Origin: CAWBXL01 sp963837365
Lineage (GTDB): Bacteria > Acidobacteriota > Terriglobia > Terriglobales > Acidobacteriaceae
Direction of reading: 5' to 3'
Length of the DNA stretch: 64,000 nt
NCBI GenBank assembly: GCA_963837365.1
Contig: CAWIMW010000001.1
Location: 496,001 to 560,000, forward strand
The notes under the pieces are model-generated. The model did not search any database and was not told the origin of the DNA. It was given only the letters and a program-made list of their open reading frames with translations. The position numbers and the translations under genes are program-made. This document shows positions 32,921 through 42,553 of this stretch, in pieces; position 1 is the first letter of the stretch, and each line of letters starts with the position of its first letter.

Positions 32921-34387
32921 ATGACCAGATTGCAATGGCGATTGTGTATATTAGTTGTACTCGGGTTGGCATTCCTGACTGGCTGCTCGAAAAAGAGTGC
33001 GTCGCCGGAATCTTCTGGCATACCTGTCGTCAGGCCTTTTCATGATCTCCGCGAACTACCGGGGACGATTGCTGACGTCACTCTGACCAGCAATACGGTA
33101 CGCATTGACGAAGCGACAACTCACCGCATTCTGAAGAGCGTCGGCTCGGATGGAGACGTTTTCGTTTTCGATGACTCCGACAAACGCATCCAGGACCTTC
33201 ACGAAGGCCAGAACCTTTTGTTGGATAACGTCGCGGTGCGCAAGGTGCTGGCGATAGCGCGGAAGGACAACCTCATTATCGTGGGCACAGATTACGCAGC
33301 CCTTCCGGATTTTATCCAGCAGGGACGCCTGAAATGGAATGCTCCGATCCGGTTCGGTTCTCTGTTTGCGCAGAAAGAAGACCCGTCCACTGTGCACACC
33401 GCTGAATCGGGGATGTGGTGGATGCCGGATGGCACGGTCTATGCCGCGAGCGGGGCGCTCGCTTACTCCGGAAAAGTTGACGGCTGGGACACCAGCATGA
33501 GCGTCACCCCCAGTTCCAACCGGTTGGACATGACGTTCAAAGTTTCCAGAACTTACCAGGGCATGAGCGTGATGGTGTCGTCGAAGGGATACCTGAAAGA
33601 CTTTCTCAGCTCGGCCGACATGCAAGTGGCCCAGGGCGATCTCAGTGACTTTTCCTATAACGCCAGCAACCTGAACGGAGCAATGAATGTCGAGTACGCG
33701 GCAACTCGTGGCGGGGATGCGGCCGGCATCGACAAGCCAAATATCAAGCTTCCCCCTCTGGCGAAAATCCCCATGCCGATTGACGGCATTCCCTTCATGC
33801 TCACCATTAACGCCAATCTCATCCTCAAGCCGGGATTCGGCGCGAAGAAGGAGGCAGCCAGCGGCTCCTTCCAGATTACCTACAACGGGGACGAGGGGTT
33901 CCAGGTCAAAGGAGGAACTTCGCAACCCAGCGGCAGCATGGACGGAAGCGGAAGCATAGGGCACGTCGACACGGCCTCACTGGCGCCGCACGCGATCCTC
34001 ATCGGCCTCGCCGCTCCCAAGATTACCCTGAGTCTTGGGTTGCAGTCTGCGATGGATGTCCTGCAAGAGGCCTTTCCGTCGAAGCTGGCGGACTCGCTCA
34101 GCGATTTTCTCTCCAATTCCAGCGCCGGCAAATGGGTCAAAAAGAAGATGAACTCGAGCTTCAAGACCGAGGCCGCGGCTTACGTCGAAACGGTTGCGGT
34201 GGGAACCATGACCGCCGCGGGGTCCCTGGCGATGGTTCCCTGCAAACTCACGCATCTGTTACTCGAATTTCAGGCAGGCGCAGACGTTTATCTCTTGGGG
34301 AAGAAGGGCATGGACAAGGACCTCGTTCTTGCAAAGAAGGATTTTGTCGTCAGGGACCCAGACATCAACGCGTGTGGTGAAAAGTAG
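32921..34387 (+). CDS. Large lipoprotein of unknown function
   Basis: 488 residues from ATG 32921 after GAGGGAG; an earlier in-frame ATG at 32858 overlaps the preceding gene and would spoil the signal peptide. Signal peptide with lipobox LTGC (WRLCILVVLGLAFLTGCSKK). The mature part opens with a small beta domain (TIADVTLTSNTVRIDEATTH, then FDDSDKRIQDLHEGQNLLLD). A long domain with alternating strands follows (SGKVDGWDTSMSVTPSSNRL, KGYLKDFLSSADMQVAQGDL), and a helical, C-terminal region has AYVETVAVGTMTAAGSLAMV. I do not recognise it. It sits in the middle of the secreted-protein operon. Confidence 0.62.
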   Translation: MTRLQWRLCILVVLGLAFLTGCSKKSASPESSGIPVVRPFHDLRELPGTIADVTLTSNTVRIDEATTHRILKSVGSDGDVFVFDDSDKRIQDLHEGQNLLLDNVAVRKVLAIARKDNLIIVGTDYAALPDFIQQGRLKWNAPIRFGSLFAQKEDPSTVHTAESGMWWMPDGTVYAASGALAYSGKVDGWDTSMSVTPSSNRLDMTFKVSRTYQGMSVMVSSKGYLKDFLSSADMQVAQGDLSDFSYNASNLNGAMNVEYAATRGGDAAGIDKPNIKLPPLAKIPMPIDGIPFMLTINANLILKPGFGAKKEAASGSFQITYNGDEGFQVKGGTSQPSGSMDGSGSIGHVDTASLAPHAILIGLAAPKITLSLGLQSAMDVLQEAFPSKLADSLSDFLSNSSAGKWVKKKMNSSFKTEAAAYVETVAVGTMTAAGSLAMVPCKLTHLLLEFQAGADVYLLGKKGMDKDLVLAKKDFVVRDPDINACGEK

Positions 34388-34403
34388 AAAAGGAGGCACT
34401 GAA

Positions 34404-34889
34404 ATGGCATTCTGTGGAAATTGCGGTGCAGCAGTAACAGAAGGATCGGGATTCTGCTCGGGTTGTGGCACGCCTGTTGGAGCGCCGGCGCAATCCGTCA
34501 CTCAACCGTCGCCGACCACCGGTACACCGCCCGGAACCAGCGGACTTACGTCCAACGTGGCCGGCGCGCTGGCCTACGTGGTCGGTTTCATCACGGGGAT
34601 CATTTTCCTGGTGATTGAGCCGTACAAGCATGATCGCTTTGTGCGCTTTCACGCCATGCAGTCGATTTTCTACAGTGCCGCGTGCATTGTGTTCAGCATT
34701 GCCTGGAGCATTATGGTCGGAATTCTATTCGACATTAGCGCTGGGATTGCTCTTATCACCTTTCCCATCCGCATGCTGATTTCGCTGGGATTCTTCCTGC
34801 TCTGGCTTTACGTGATGTATCAGGCCTACAACAATCGGGAGTTCCGTATTCCGTTCATCGGAGCCCTGGCTGCAAAGCAAGCGGGATAA
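34404..34889 (+). CDS. Zinc-ribbon membrane protein (DUF4870-like)
   Basis: 161 residues from ATG 34404 with an AGGAGG site. The N-terminus is a double CxxC zinc ribbon (Cys4, Cys7, Cys18, Cys21 in MAFCGNCGAAVTEGSGFCSG). A Pro/Thr linker follows, then three membrane segments: LAYVVGFITGIIFLVIE, SIFYSAACIVFSIAWSIM and ISLGFFLLWLYVMYQ. The RFVRFHAMQSIFY sequence is typical of the DUF4870/Tic20-like family. The ribbon should face the cytoplasm. Partner and function are unknown. It begins 16 nt after the large lipoprotein gene. Confidence 0.75.
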   Translation: MAFCGNCGAAVTEGSGFCSGCGTPVGAPAQSVTQPSPTTGTPPGTSGLTSNVAGALAYVVGFITGIIFLVIEPYKHDRFVRFHAMQSIFYSAACIVFSIAWSIMVGILFDISAGIALITFPIRMLISLGFFLLWLYVMYQAYNNREFRIPFIGALAAKQAG

Positions 34890-34931
34890 CAGGGATGGTT
34901 CGGGGCACACTTGGCACTGAGAGGAGTTTCT

Positions 34932-35678
34932 ATGTCTGCTCACACAATGAAGCGGGCGCTTTACGCGGTCGTCTTCCCCTGCGTCATGATCCTGCTGAGT
35001 TGCACATCCAATTCAGGCCGGCGAAGTTCTGGGACAGAGGGGAACAGCTCTGAATCTGCGGCGGCCAAGTCTACAACACAATCCGGCGCCAAGGATGACC
35101 TCCAGGAAGCTATGGACAAGCTCGACAGCTCCATTGAGAAGCCGTCATCAACCTTTAACGTGTCATTCAAGAAAAGCGACTCGGACGGTTTCACCTATCT
35201 TTGTGAAGCCGACGTTTCTCCCAGCGGGATCACTGGTCAACAAACCGATATCAGTCCGGCCACCCACATTGGAAGCGAGAACTTCCCGGCGAGCAACCGA
35301 AGCAGAAAATTGGATGGCACACCCTACGGCAGCCCGGCATGGCAGACCGTGCGAGGCAGCATTGCGATGGCCTACCTGAACGGTCACATTCGCGATGCGC
35401 AAGAGGGGGTGAAGTACGCCGGCGATGAGCAGACCGGCGGCTTCGATACCCGCCGCTACAACTTTGACCTGACCGGAATTGACGCCACCATCAAGAGGGC
35501 AATGACGATGGGCAACGCCCTCGGCATGCGGCACACCACCGACTATAACGTCAAAGGTTCTGCCTGGATCGCAAAGGATGATGGGCGCATGGTGAAGTTC
35601 CAGTTCGACAACATTATGACCTTCAGCAATGGCGAGGTAAGCACGACGCACTATGAAGGCACGGTCACCAAAAAGTGA
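34932..35678 (+). CDS. Lipoprotein C, distant member of the tandem set
   Basis: 248 residues from ATG 34932 after GAGGAG. Signal peptide with lipobox LLSC (VVFPCVMILLSCTSNSG). A Ser/Gly/Thr-rich linker follows. The domain has EKPSSTFNVSFKKSDSDGFT, YLCEADVSPSGITGQQTD, GFDTRRYNFDLTG, GSAWIAKDDGRMVKFQFDN and ends THYEGTVTKK. The order of elements and the ending match lipoproteins A and B, so a common ancestor is likely, although identity is low. Confidence 0.68.
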   Translation: MSAHTMKRALYAVVFPCVMILLSCTSNSGRRSSGTEGNSSESAAAKSTTQSGAKDDLQEAMDKLDSSIEKPSSTFNVSFKKSDSDGFTYLCEADVSPSGITGQQTDISPATHIGSENFPASNRSRKLDGTPYGSPAWQTVRGSIAMAYLNGHIRDAQEGVKYAGDEQTGGFDTRRYNFDLTGIDATIKRAMTMGNALGMRHTTDYNVKGSAWIAKDDGRMVKFQFDNIMTFSNGEVSTTHYEGTVTKK

Positions 35679-35715
35679 ATGGCAGCACTAACGCGCGTTC
35701 CGCCAGGAGAACAAG

Positions 35716-37695
35716 ATGAACATAGTTTGTGAAGGGTGCGGTGCGCCGCTCAGCGAGAGTCAAACATTTTGTACTGTCTGTGGAAAGAAGAGAGCTGCGG
35801 CCGAACCTGGTGCGCCGGGGAAGATATTCTGCGCGGGCTGTGGCTCGCCGTTGTTGCCGGGGCGCAAGTTTTGCGAGAAGTGTGGGGCGCGAGTGCCCGC
35901 CGCGGCCAGCGCTACTTCTCCGGCTATTTCGAAAGAGCACAGCCCGGCATTGCAAGTAGTGCACAGCTCGAATTCACTCGCCTCCACATCAGCCCCGCCT
36001 CCAGCCGGCAGCAAAGCCCTGAAGTTCATCATGATCGCGGTCGCCCTGTTCATGTTGTTTCTGCTCATCGTTATGGGAAGTTGCGCGTACATCGCCTACC
36101 GGGCGAAACAGAAGGCAAATGCGATTGAACAGGCCTACAAGCAAAATGATATGAACAAGGTTGCCAGCGAACTGGGCATCAACCACCCGGCTGGACAGAA
36201 CACCAGTGGAAACTCGGGTTCGTCGGCTTCTTCCTCAGGTGGCTCCAGCACTGCTTCTACTGCTCCATATGGATGGACTTTAGAAAACGGAAAGCTGGTG
36301 CCGGCTAAAGCTCCTTCTGTCGCCGCGCCTCCGAAAGCTGATCCGGTAATTCCGGTCTCGGCAACAGGCGACCAAAGCAAGGATTGGGCACTAAGATACG
36401 AGCGCACAGAAGGTGGCCCGGAAGCAGACCTGGTCGCGCGTACGGGCGACATTAACAATCTTAGTTTTGGCTGGCCGACAGGATTCGATCCATTCTCGGG
36501 AAATTCAACCCCACCGCACCAGTGGCCCGACCTAAACAAGATACCATCGGGTGCGCCGGACGGCACCGACCGCATCATGATCGGCTCGGCTGTGACCCCA
36601 GGCCCTGGAGATGGCTATAGCGGCGCGCTAGGAGACTGCTCGATCGAGCAGCAGCTAGCGGCGAATGGTCCGTTGCCGCCCGCGACTGCCGAGAAGCTTG
36701 AGGCTGGCTGTAAAAGAGGCCACCAGCTAACCGCACCCCAGCCGATCGTGCTCAGCGTTGGGGCATTACCCGGCAAAATCGATGCCGTCCTGGTCCAGAT
36801 TTTTGCCGATGATTTTCAACCGGTACCCATGCACTCGCACTTTCAGGTGAGCCTGAACGGCACCCGGATTCCAAGTTTCGAGTACGCGATCAATGCGCTT
36901 GATCAGAGTGGCCCAATCGGAAAACTGATCAGCGTGCGATTGCTGCCGGAGTACTGGCCTCTGCTGAAATCCGGTACGGTGAAATTGCTGATTGACGATC
37001 CGACCACCCACGTGCCCGACGGATACGCCATCGACTTTGTCCGCATATTGGTCAATCCGCATGGCTTCAAGTACAAAGTTGCGCTGGCTGCGACGGTCAC
37101 CGACGCCGACAAGCACACGCCGATTGCAGGCGCTACCGTAACCGCGGCACTCCAAGCCGCCGCAACGGATAATCACGGGAAGTGCCAACTGAGCGGATTG
37201 CCCGCTGGACTAGTAGTGGCCACGGCTGCCGCACCGGGCTATGACGAAAACTCCGTGCCGGTTGATCTCGTCTCTGGACAGGCCGGGCACGCCGAAATCC
37301 AACTACATCGCCACGAAGAAGGTACTGCCGCGCTGGAGCGCGCCATTGCGCAAACGGGAACAGCCACGGTTTACGGAATTCATTTCGACACAGACTCAGC
37401 CAAGCTCAGGCCTGATAGCGCCCCCGCGCTCAACGCGGTGCTTGGTCTAATCAACAATCATCCTGGTTCTCGCTGGCTGATCGCCGGACACACGGACAAC
37501 CAAGGGAACGCTGCACATAACCAGACGCTTTCGGAAAACCGCGCAGGATCTGTGATCGCATGGTTAAAGAGTCACGGTATTGACTCATCCCGCCTCGTGC
37601 CGCAAGGTTTTGGCGCAAGCCGGCCCGTGGCAGACAACGCAACTGCCAATGGCAGAGCTCTGAATCGGCGTGTGGAGGTTGCACCGGCCAGGTGA
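35716..37695 (+). CDS. Zinc-ribbon, membrane-spanning protein with C-terminal OmpA domain
   Basis: 659 residues from ATG 35716 (AGGAGA upstream). Two zinc ribbons occupy residues 1-60 (Cys5, 8, 19, 22 and Cys39, 42, 53, 56). One membrane segment follows at about 102-128 (FIMIAVALFMLFLLIVMGSC). The periplasmic part has a low-complexity linker, an unfamiliar central domain (GWPTGFDPFSG onward) and a Cna-B/carboxypeptidase-regulatory-like sandwich (PIAGATVTAALQAAATDNHG). From about residue 552 comes an OmpA peptidoglycan-binding domain (GIHFDTDSAKLRPDSAPALN, GHTDNQGN, NRRVEV). Such a chain would link cytoplasm, inner membrane and cell wall. The combination is unusual. It ends the operon, facing rnpB. 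Confidence 0.8.
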   Translation: MNIVCEGCGAPLSESQTFCTVCGKKRAAAEPGAPGKIFCAGCGSPLLPGRKFCEKCGARVPAAASATSPAISKEHSPALQVVHSSNSLASTSAPPPAGSKALKFIMIAVALFMLFLLIVMGSCAYIAYRAKQKANAIEQAYKQNDMNKVASELGINHPAGQNTSGNSGSSASSSGGSSTASTAPYGWTLENGKLVPAKAPSVAAPPKADPVIPVSATGDQSKDWALRYERTEGGPEADLVARTGDINNLSFGWPTGFDPFSGNSTPPHQWPDLNKIPSGAPDGTDRIMIGSAVTPGPGDGYSGALGDCSIEQQLAANGPLPPATAEKLEAGCKRGHQLTAPQPIVLSVGALPGKIDAVLVQIFADDFQPVPMHSHFQVSLNGTRIPSFEYAINALDQSGPIGKLISVRLLPEYWPLLKSGTVKLLIDDPTTHVPDGYAIDFVRILVNPHGFKYKVALAATVTDADKHTPIAGATVTAALQAAATDNHGKCQLSGLPAGLVVATAAAPGYDENSVPVDLVSGQAGHAEIQLHRHEEGTAALERAIAQTGTATVYGIHFDTDSAKLRPDSAPALNAVLGLINNHPGSRWLIAGHTDNQGNAAHNQTLSENRAGSVIAWLKSHGIDSSRLVPQGFGASRPVADNATANGRALNRRVEVAPAR

Positions 37696-37740
37696 ATCAC
37701 GCAGGAGAATTCAGCAAGTTGCTGAAAATAAAAAAGATGT

Positions 37741-38146
37741 GGCAGCCGGACCTGTAAGCCGAATTCTGTCCGCCTTGCGGCGGGACGGTCATTCCTCTGG
37801 GACGCGCATTGCTGCGCGCCTCAAGCGACCTACCCGGAGGTTTGACGCACCAAGCCGGCACGTGCCCGAACCGAAGTCCGGACTTCCTCCCTATTTGGTC
37901 TTGCTCCGTGTGGGGTTTGCCCTGCCCGTCGCATTACTGCGGCGGCGGTGCGCTCTTACCGCACCTTTTCACCCTTACCATGTGCATCCATGGGATGCAC
38001 ATGGCGGTATATTTTCTGTGGCACTTTCCGTCGAGCGATCCCAGCTGAACCAGCCTGGGGGCCCTCCCGGACGTTATCCGGCACACTGCTCTGCGGAGTT
38101 CGGACTTTCCTCTCCCTTGCGGGAGCGACCGTCCGGTCCAGCTGCC
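37741..38146 (-). ncRNA. rnpB: RNase P RNA, bacterial class A
   Basis: Catalytic RNA that matures tRNA 5' ends. On the minus strand the 5' end GGCAGCTGGACC and the 3' end GGTCCGGCTGCC pair as helix P1 with one wobble. Just inside are the conserved GAGAGGAAAGTCCG block near the 5' end, the AGGGTGAAAAGGTGCGGTAA segment and, near the 3' end, GGGTAGGTCGCTTGAGG and ACAGAATTCGGCTTACAG. About 406 nt is the usual length. Open frames in this region are chance. The ends are set by P1 and may be off by a base or two. A T-rich stretch follows the 3' end. Confidence 0.95.
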
Positions 38147-38168
38147 AACTGATTCATTATAGTGGAGG

Positions 38169-38185
38169 GACGGGCGTCCCGCCCG
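38169..38185. repeat. Short GC palindrome, family B, copy 3
   Basis: ACGGGCG-TCC-CGCCCGT, perfect 7-bp arms and the same TCC loop as the copy at 9212-9230. It lies just upstream of rnpB, as read on the minus strand. Confidence 0.55.
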
Positions 38186-38190
38186 TTCCT

Positions 38191-38312
38191 CGTCGTTGGT
38201 CGCTAGTCTTTGGCCGTTGGCTGAACTGCAAACCCTCTGATTCCGTATAGAGATACAGTACCTAGGCTGGCTTTGTTAGACTTAAGTTGATCAACGGCCA
38301 AAGACCAACGAC
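38191..38312. repeat. Inverted repeat around the spacer before the permease genes
   Basis: The right arm (38292-38312, CAACGGCCAAAGACCAACGA plus C) is the complement of the left arm (38191-38218) once a 7-nt insertion, CGCTAGT at 38200-38206, is removed from the left. The arms enclose 73 bp and end 6 nt before the permease ATG. The GTCGTTGGTCG part also occurs inside argJ. Confidence 0.6.
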
Positions 38313-38318
38313 TGATTC

Positions 38319-39544
<1,226 letters not shown>

Positions 39545-39548
<4 letters not shown>

Positions 39549-40810
39549 AAAGGCGAGACTACGGCGAAATCATGCACATGGCCATTGCGACCATACGCGG
39601 CAACAAGCTGCGTTCGGGGCTGACGATCCTTGGGATTGTCATCGGTGTGGTGGTGGTCATAGGAATTTCGTCGTTTGTAAGCGGCCTGAATAGCAGTGTC
39701 ATGGAATCCATCGGGAGTTTGGGCTCAGACCTGATATTCGTCTTCCACATCCAACCCTTCAGCATCGGCCGGCCCACGGAAGAAATGCGTACCCGCAAGG
39801 TCCTCACCTTCGAAGACTACGAGGCGATTGCTCATCTGCCCCATGTGAAAGCGGCAACCTGCGGATTGCGCTATCAGCGGCCTGAATTCGGCACGGGCAC
39901 CTACTCCGTAAAGTATGAAGGCCACAAGACCAAGAACACCATCCTCGAAGGGGATGTGTACACCTGGAAAGATGTCTTTGACTTGCAACCGACCCAGGGA
40001 CGCTGGTTTAGCCAGATTGACGAAGAACGTCGCGCGCCGGTGATTGTGCTGGGCGCCGATGTGAATGATGAGCTGTTTCCCAGCGGCGGCGCTCTGGGCA
40101 AGGAAATCAATATTGACGGGCAGCTTTTTACCGTCATTGGTGTGGCAGAAAAACGCAAGAGCGCCTTTGGTGGCGGGAAGAATCCGGAAGACAACCTGAT
40201 CTTTTTTCCGTTGAGCACATTCAAGAAGCTGCACCCGGAACTGGAGCGCACCGGCTATTGGATCAGCCTCAAAGCCACCTCGCACGAAGACATGGCCAAG
40301 GCCGAGGACGAAATTCGCGAGGTCATGCGCCGCCGCCGCAAAGTTGCGCCGCAGGACCCGGACAATTTCGCCATCTTCACCCAGGATGCGATGTCCGACC
40401 TCTGGAACCAGCTGACGGGGATGCTGTTTATCTTCATGTTCGCGGTCTCCAGCGTGGCCCTGATGGTGGGTGGCGTCGGTGTCATGAACATCATGCTAGT
40501 CTCGGTCACCGAGCGGACTCGTGAAATCGGCGTGCGCAAAGCCATCGGCGCACGCAAGGGTGATGTGTTATTGCAATTCACCATTGAGGCTGTGATCCTG
40601 ACCGCAATCGGCGGCATCATTGGCATATTGGCGGGATCTTTCATTGTTTGGCTGCTTCCGACGATTTGGTCGTCCCTTCCAGCCCGCCTGTCCACCTTCT
40701 GGGTTGTATTAGCCTTCTGCGCGTCGGCCAGTGTAGGACTGGTTTTCGGAATTTATCCGGCATGGAAGGCCGCGAACCTGGACCCGATTGAAGCGCTGCG
40801 TTACGAATGA
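39545..40810 (+). CDS. MacB/FtsX-type ABC transporter permease 2
   Basis: 421 residues with the same plan as the preceding permease: LRSGLTILGIVIGVVVVIGI near the N-terminus, a periplasmic domain, and VALMVGGVGVMNIMLVSVTE, RTREIGVRKAIGARKGDVLL and two more helices. It overlaps both neighbours by 4 nt. The two permeases probably pair as a heterodimer. Their ATPase and membrane-fusion partner are not in this window or lie elsewhere in the genome. Confidence 0.85.
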
Positions 40811-41983
40811 TTCGCCACGGTATTTCGATCATCGAGCTGTTGGCGACGTTGGGTGCGCTTTCCAGCGTCGGGTATTACGCGATCTGCCTCGCCGGAGCGG
40901 TGAGGTTCCTGCGGGGGCGCAAAGCGACGACCGCTTCAAGTTTTTCGTTTCTCCCTCCGGTTTCCATCCTCAAACCGCTCAAGGGTACCGACCCGGAGAT
41001 GTATGAGAGTTTCCGTAGTCACTGCCTGCTCGACTACCCCGAATACGAAATTATTTTCGGCGTCAGCCAGGCCGACGATCCTGCGGTTGAGCTTGTCCGC
41101 AAGCTGCAAACCGAATTTCCCCAACGGGCCATCCATCTGGTGGCCTGTACCGCGACCTTAGGGGCAAACCGCAAAGTCAGCAACCTGGTGCAAATGCTCC
41201 CCGCGGCGCAATCTGAGCACCTGATCGTCAATGACAGCGATATCCGCGTGGAACCGGATTACTTGCAGCGCGTGATTGCTCCACTTTCTGATGCTAAAGT
41301 GGGCATGGTTACATGCTTATATCGCGGTGTTCCCAGCAAGACTCTGGGATCACGGCTGGAATCTCTGGGCATCAGTACGGATTTCTCCGGAGGCGTGCTG
41401 TCCGCACGCGAATTAGAAAAGGGAATTCATTTTGCTCTGGGCTCGACTTTGGCCTTCCGGCGATCCGATCTTCAGGCAATTGGCGGGTTTGAGGCCGTGG
41501 TGGACTATCTTGCTGACGACTACGAACTCGGCCGTCGAATATCTGCGCGTGGGTTGCATGTGCGATTGTCCGAAGTAGTGGTCGAGACCTTTTTGCCGCC
41601 TTACAAATTCGGACAGTATTTCGACCATCAACTGCGCTGGGCGCGCAGTGTGCGCGACTCCCGCCGCTGGGGATATCTTAGGAGTGATTCTTACCTTCGG
41701 CGTCCCCTGGGCGTTACTCGATTCTAGCTTCGATTCGTGGCACCTACTGGGCGTGGGGGCTGGCCATGGTTGCGGTGCTGCTGCGGATGACTTGTGGCCC
41801 TTGTGGTCGGACGTTTAGTGTTGAAAGACCGACAACGTTTTGCGGGTGCTGGCGCTGGTTCCAGTCCGTGATTTGATTGCTGTTGCTGTCTGGATCGCCA
41901 GCTTTGCGGGACACACAGTCGAGTGGCGCGGCACCTCATTCACGCTCAGAGACGGCAAATTGGCTAGATTGCGGGCCGATTGA
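40807..41983 (+). pseudogene. GT21 (HpnI-like) glycosyltransferase with a frameshifted C-terminus
   Basis: The first 290 residues are normal: one N-terminal membrane helix, FLPPVSILKPLKGTDPEMYE, LIVNDSDIRVEPDYLQRVIA, FSGGVLSARELEKGIHFALG and the Q-x-x-R-W motif QLRWARSVRDSRRWGYL. At 41680 an extra A breaks the frame and a stop follows at 41727. Correcting that, a change near 41720, an extra C in 41798-41800 and an extra T in 41838-41841 restores family-like sequence through VPVRDLIAVAVWIASFAGHT and VEWRGTSFTLRDGK to TGA at 41983. HpnI-like enzymes put N-acetylglucosamine on bacteriohopanetetrol. The gene overlaps the permease by 4 nt. The paralogue at 46125 is intact. Confidence 0.8.
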
Positions 41984-42111
41984 AGCAATCGTAGGTGACG
42001 CGTCAGTTCCGCATTGCCGACCTACAAGAGCAACGAGTTCGCAAATCCCGGGTCTTTAGATCCAAGCGGGGTTCGGAACACAGCAATTGCTCGAAAATCA
42101 CAGAAAAAAGC

Positions 42112-42149
42112 TTGACGCCGTTCGTATACTGTGTATACTGAGTATATAC
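42112..42149 (+). promoter_or_regulatory. Promoter and operator of the GntR-ABC operon
   Basis: TTGACG (42112-42117) and TATACT (42134-42139) are 16 bp apart. Over the -10 lie GTATAC (42124-42129), GTATAC (42133-42138) and GTATATAC (42142-42149), at 9-bp spacing. YtrA-type GntR proteins bind such GTATA/TATAC arms, so autoregulation is likely. The start codon lies 12 nt after the -10. Confidence 0.6.
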
Positions 42150-42151
42150 AG

Positions 42152-42553
42152 ATGGACGGCACGTTCACGCTTTCCCAAACCGACAAGCGCCCGATGTACC
42201 TCCAGATCATGGAGCAAATAAAACGACGCATTGCTGTGGGTGACTGGGGCGAAGGACAGCCGATTCCCTCCATACGGCAACTGGCGGTCGATCTTCAGGT
42301 AAGCGTCATCACCGTCAAGCGCGCTTACTACGAACTGGAACGCGAAGGGATCATCGTCACGCACCATGGCAAGGGTTCGCGCGTATCGGCCACGGCGGGC
42401 TTGCGCGACCGCCTGCGCGAGCAGGAATTGCAACAGCACTTGCAGCAGGCCGCCCGCATCGCGGCGGCGCTGGGCATGTCTCCCGAGGAACTTGAAGACC
42501 GCTTGCAGGAAGCCGGGAACCAGCCCGCCAAGAAGAAAGGAGAACTCGTATGA
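42152..42553 (+). CDS. GntR regulator, YtrA subfamily
   Basis: 133 residues from ATG 42152; a GTG at 42131 in the same frame lies within the operator. The N-terminal winged helix is KRPMYLQIMEQIKRRIAVGD, GQPIPSIRQLAVDLQVSVIT, VKRAYYELEREGIIVTHHGK, typical of the GntR family. The C-terminus is only a short helical dimer tail (QHLQQAARIAAALGMSPEEL), which marks the YtrA type. The stop overlaps the following ATPase gene (ATGA). These regulators usually repress their own ABC operon until an envelope antibiotic or other signal appears. Confidence 0.85.
   Translation: MDGTFTLSQTDKRPMYLQIMEQIKRRIAVGDWGEGQPIPSIRQLAVDLQVSVITVKRAYYELEREGIIVTHHGKGSRVSATAGLRDRLREQELQQHLQQAARIAAALGMSPEELEDRLQEAGNQPAKKKGELV

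Noticed and set aside
37741..38146. Several open frames across the rnpB region, both strands
   Set aside because: They overlap a clearly recognised RNase P RNA and have no protein-like sequence.
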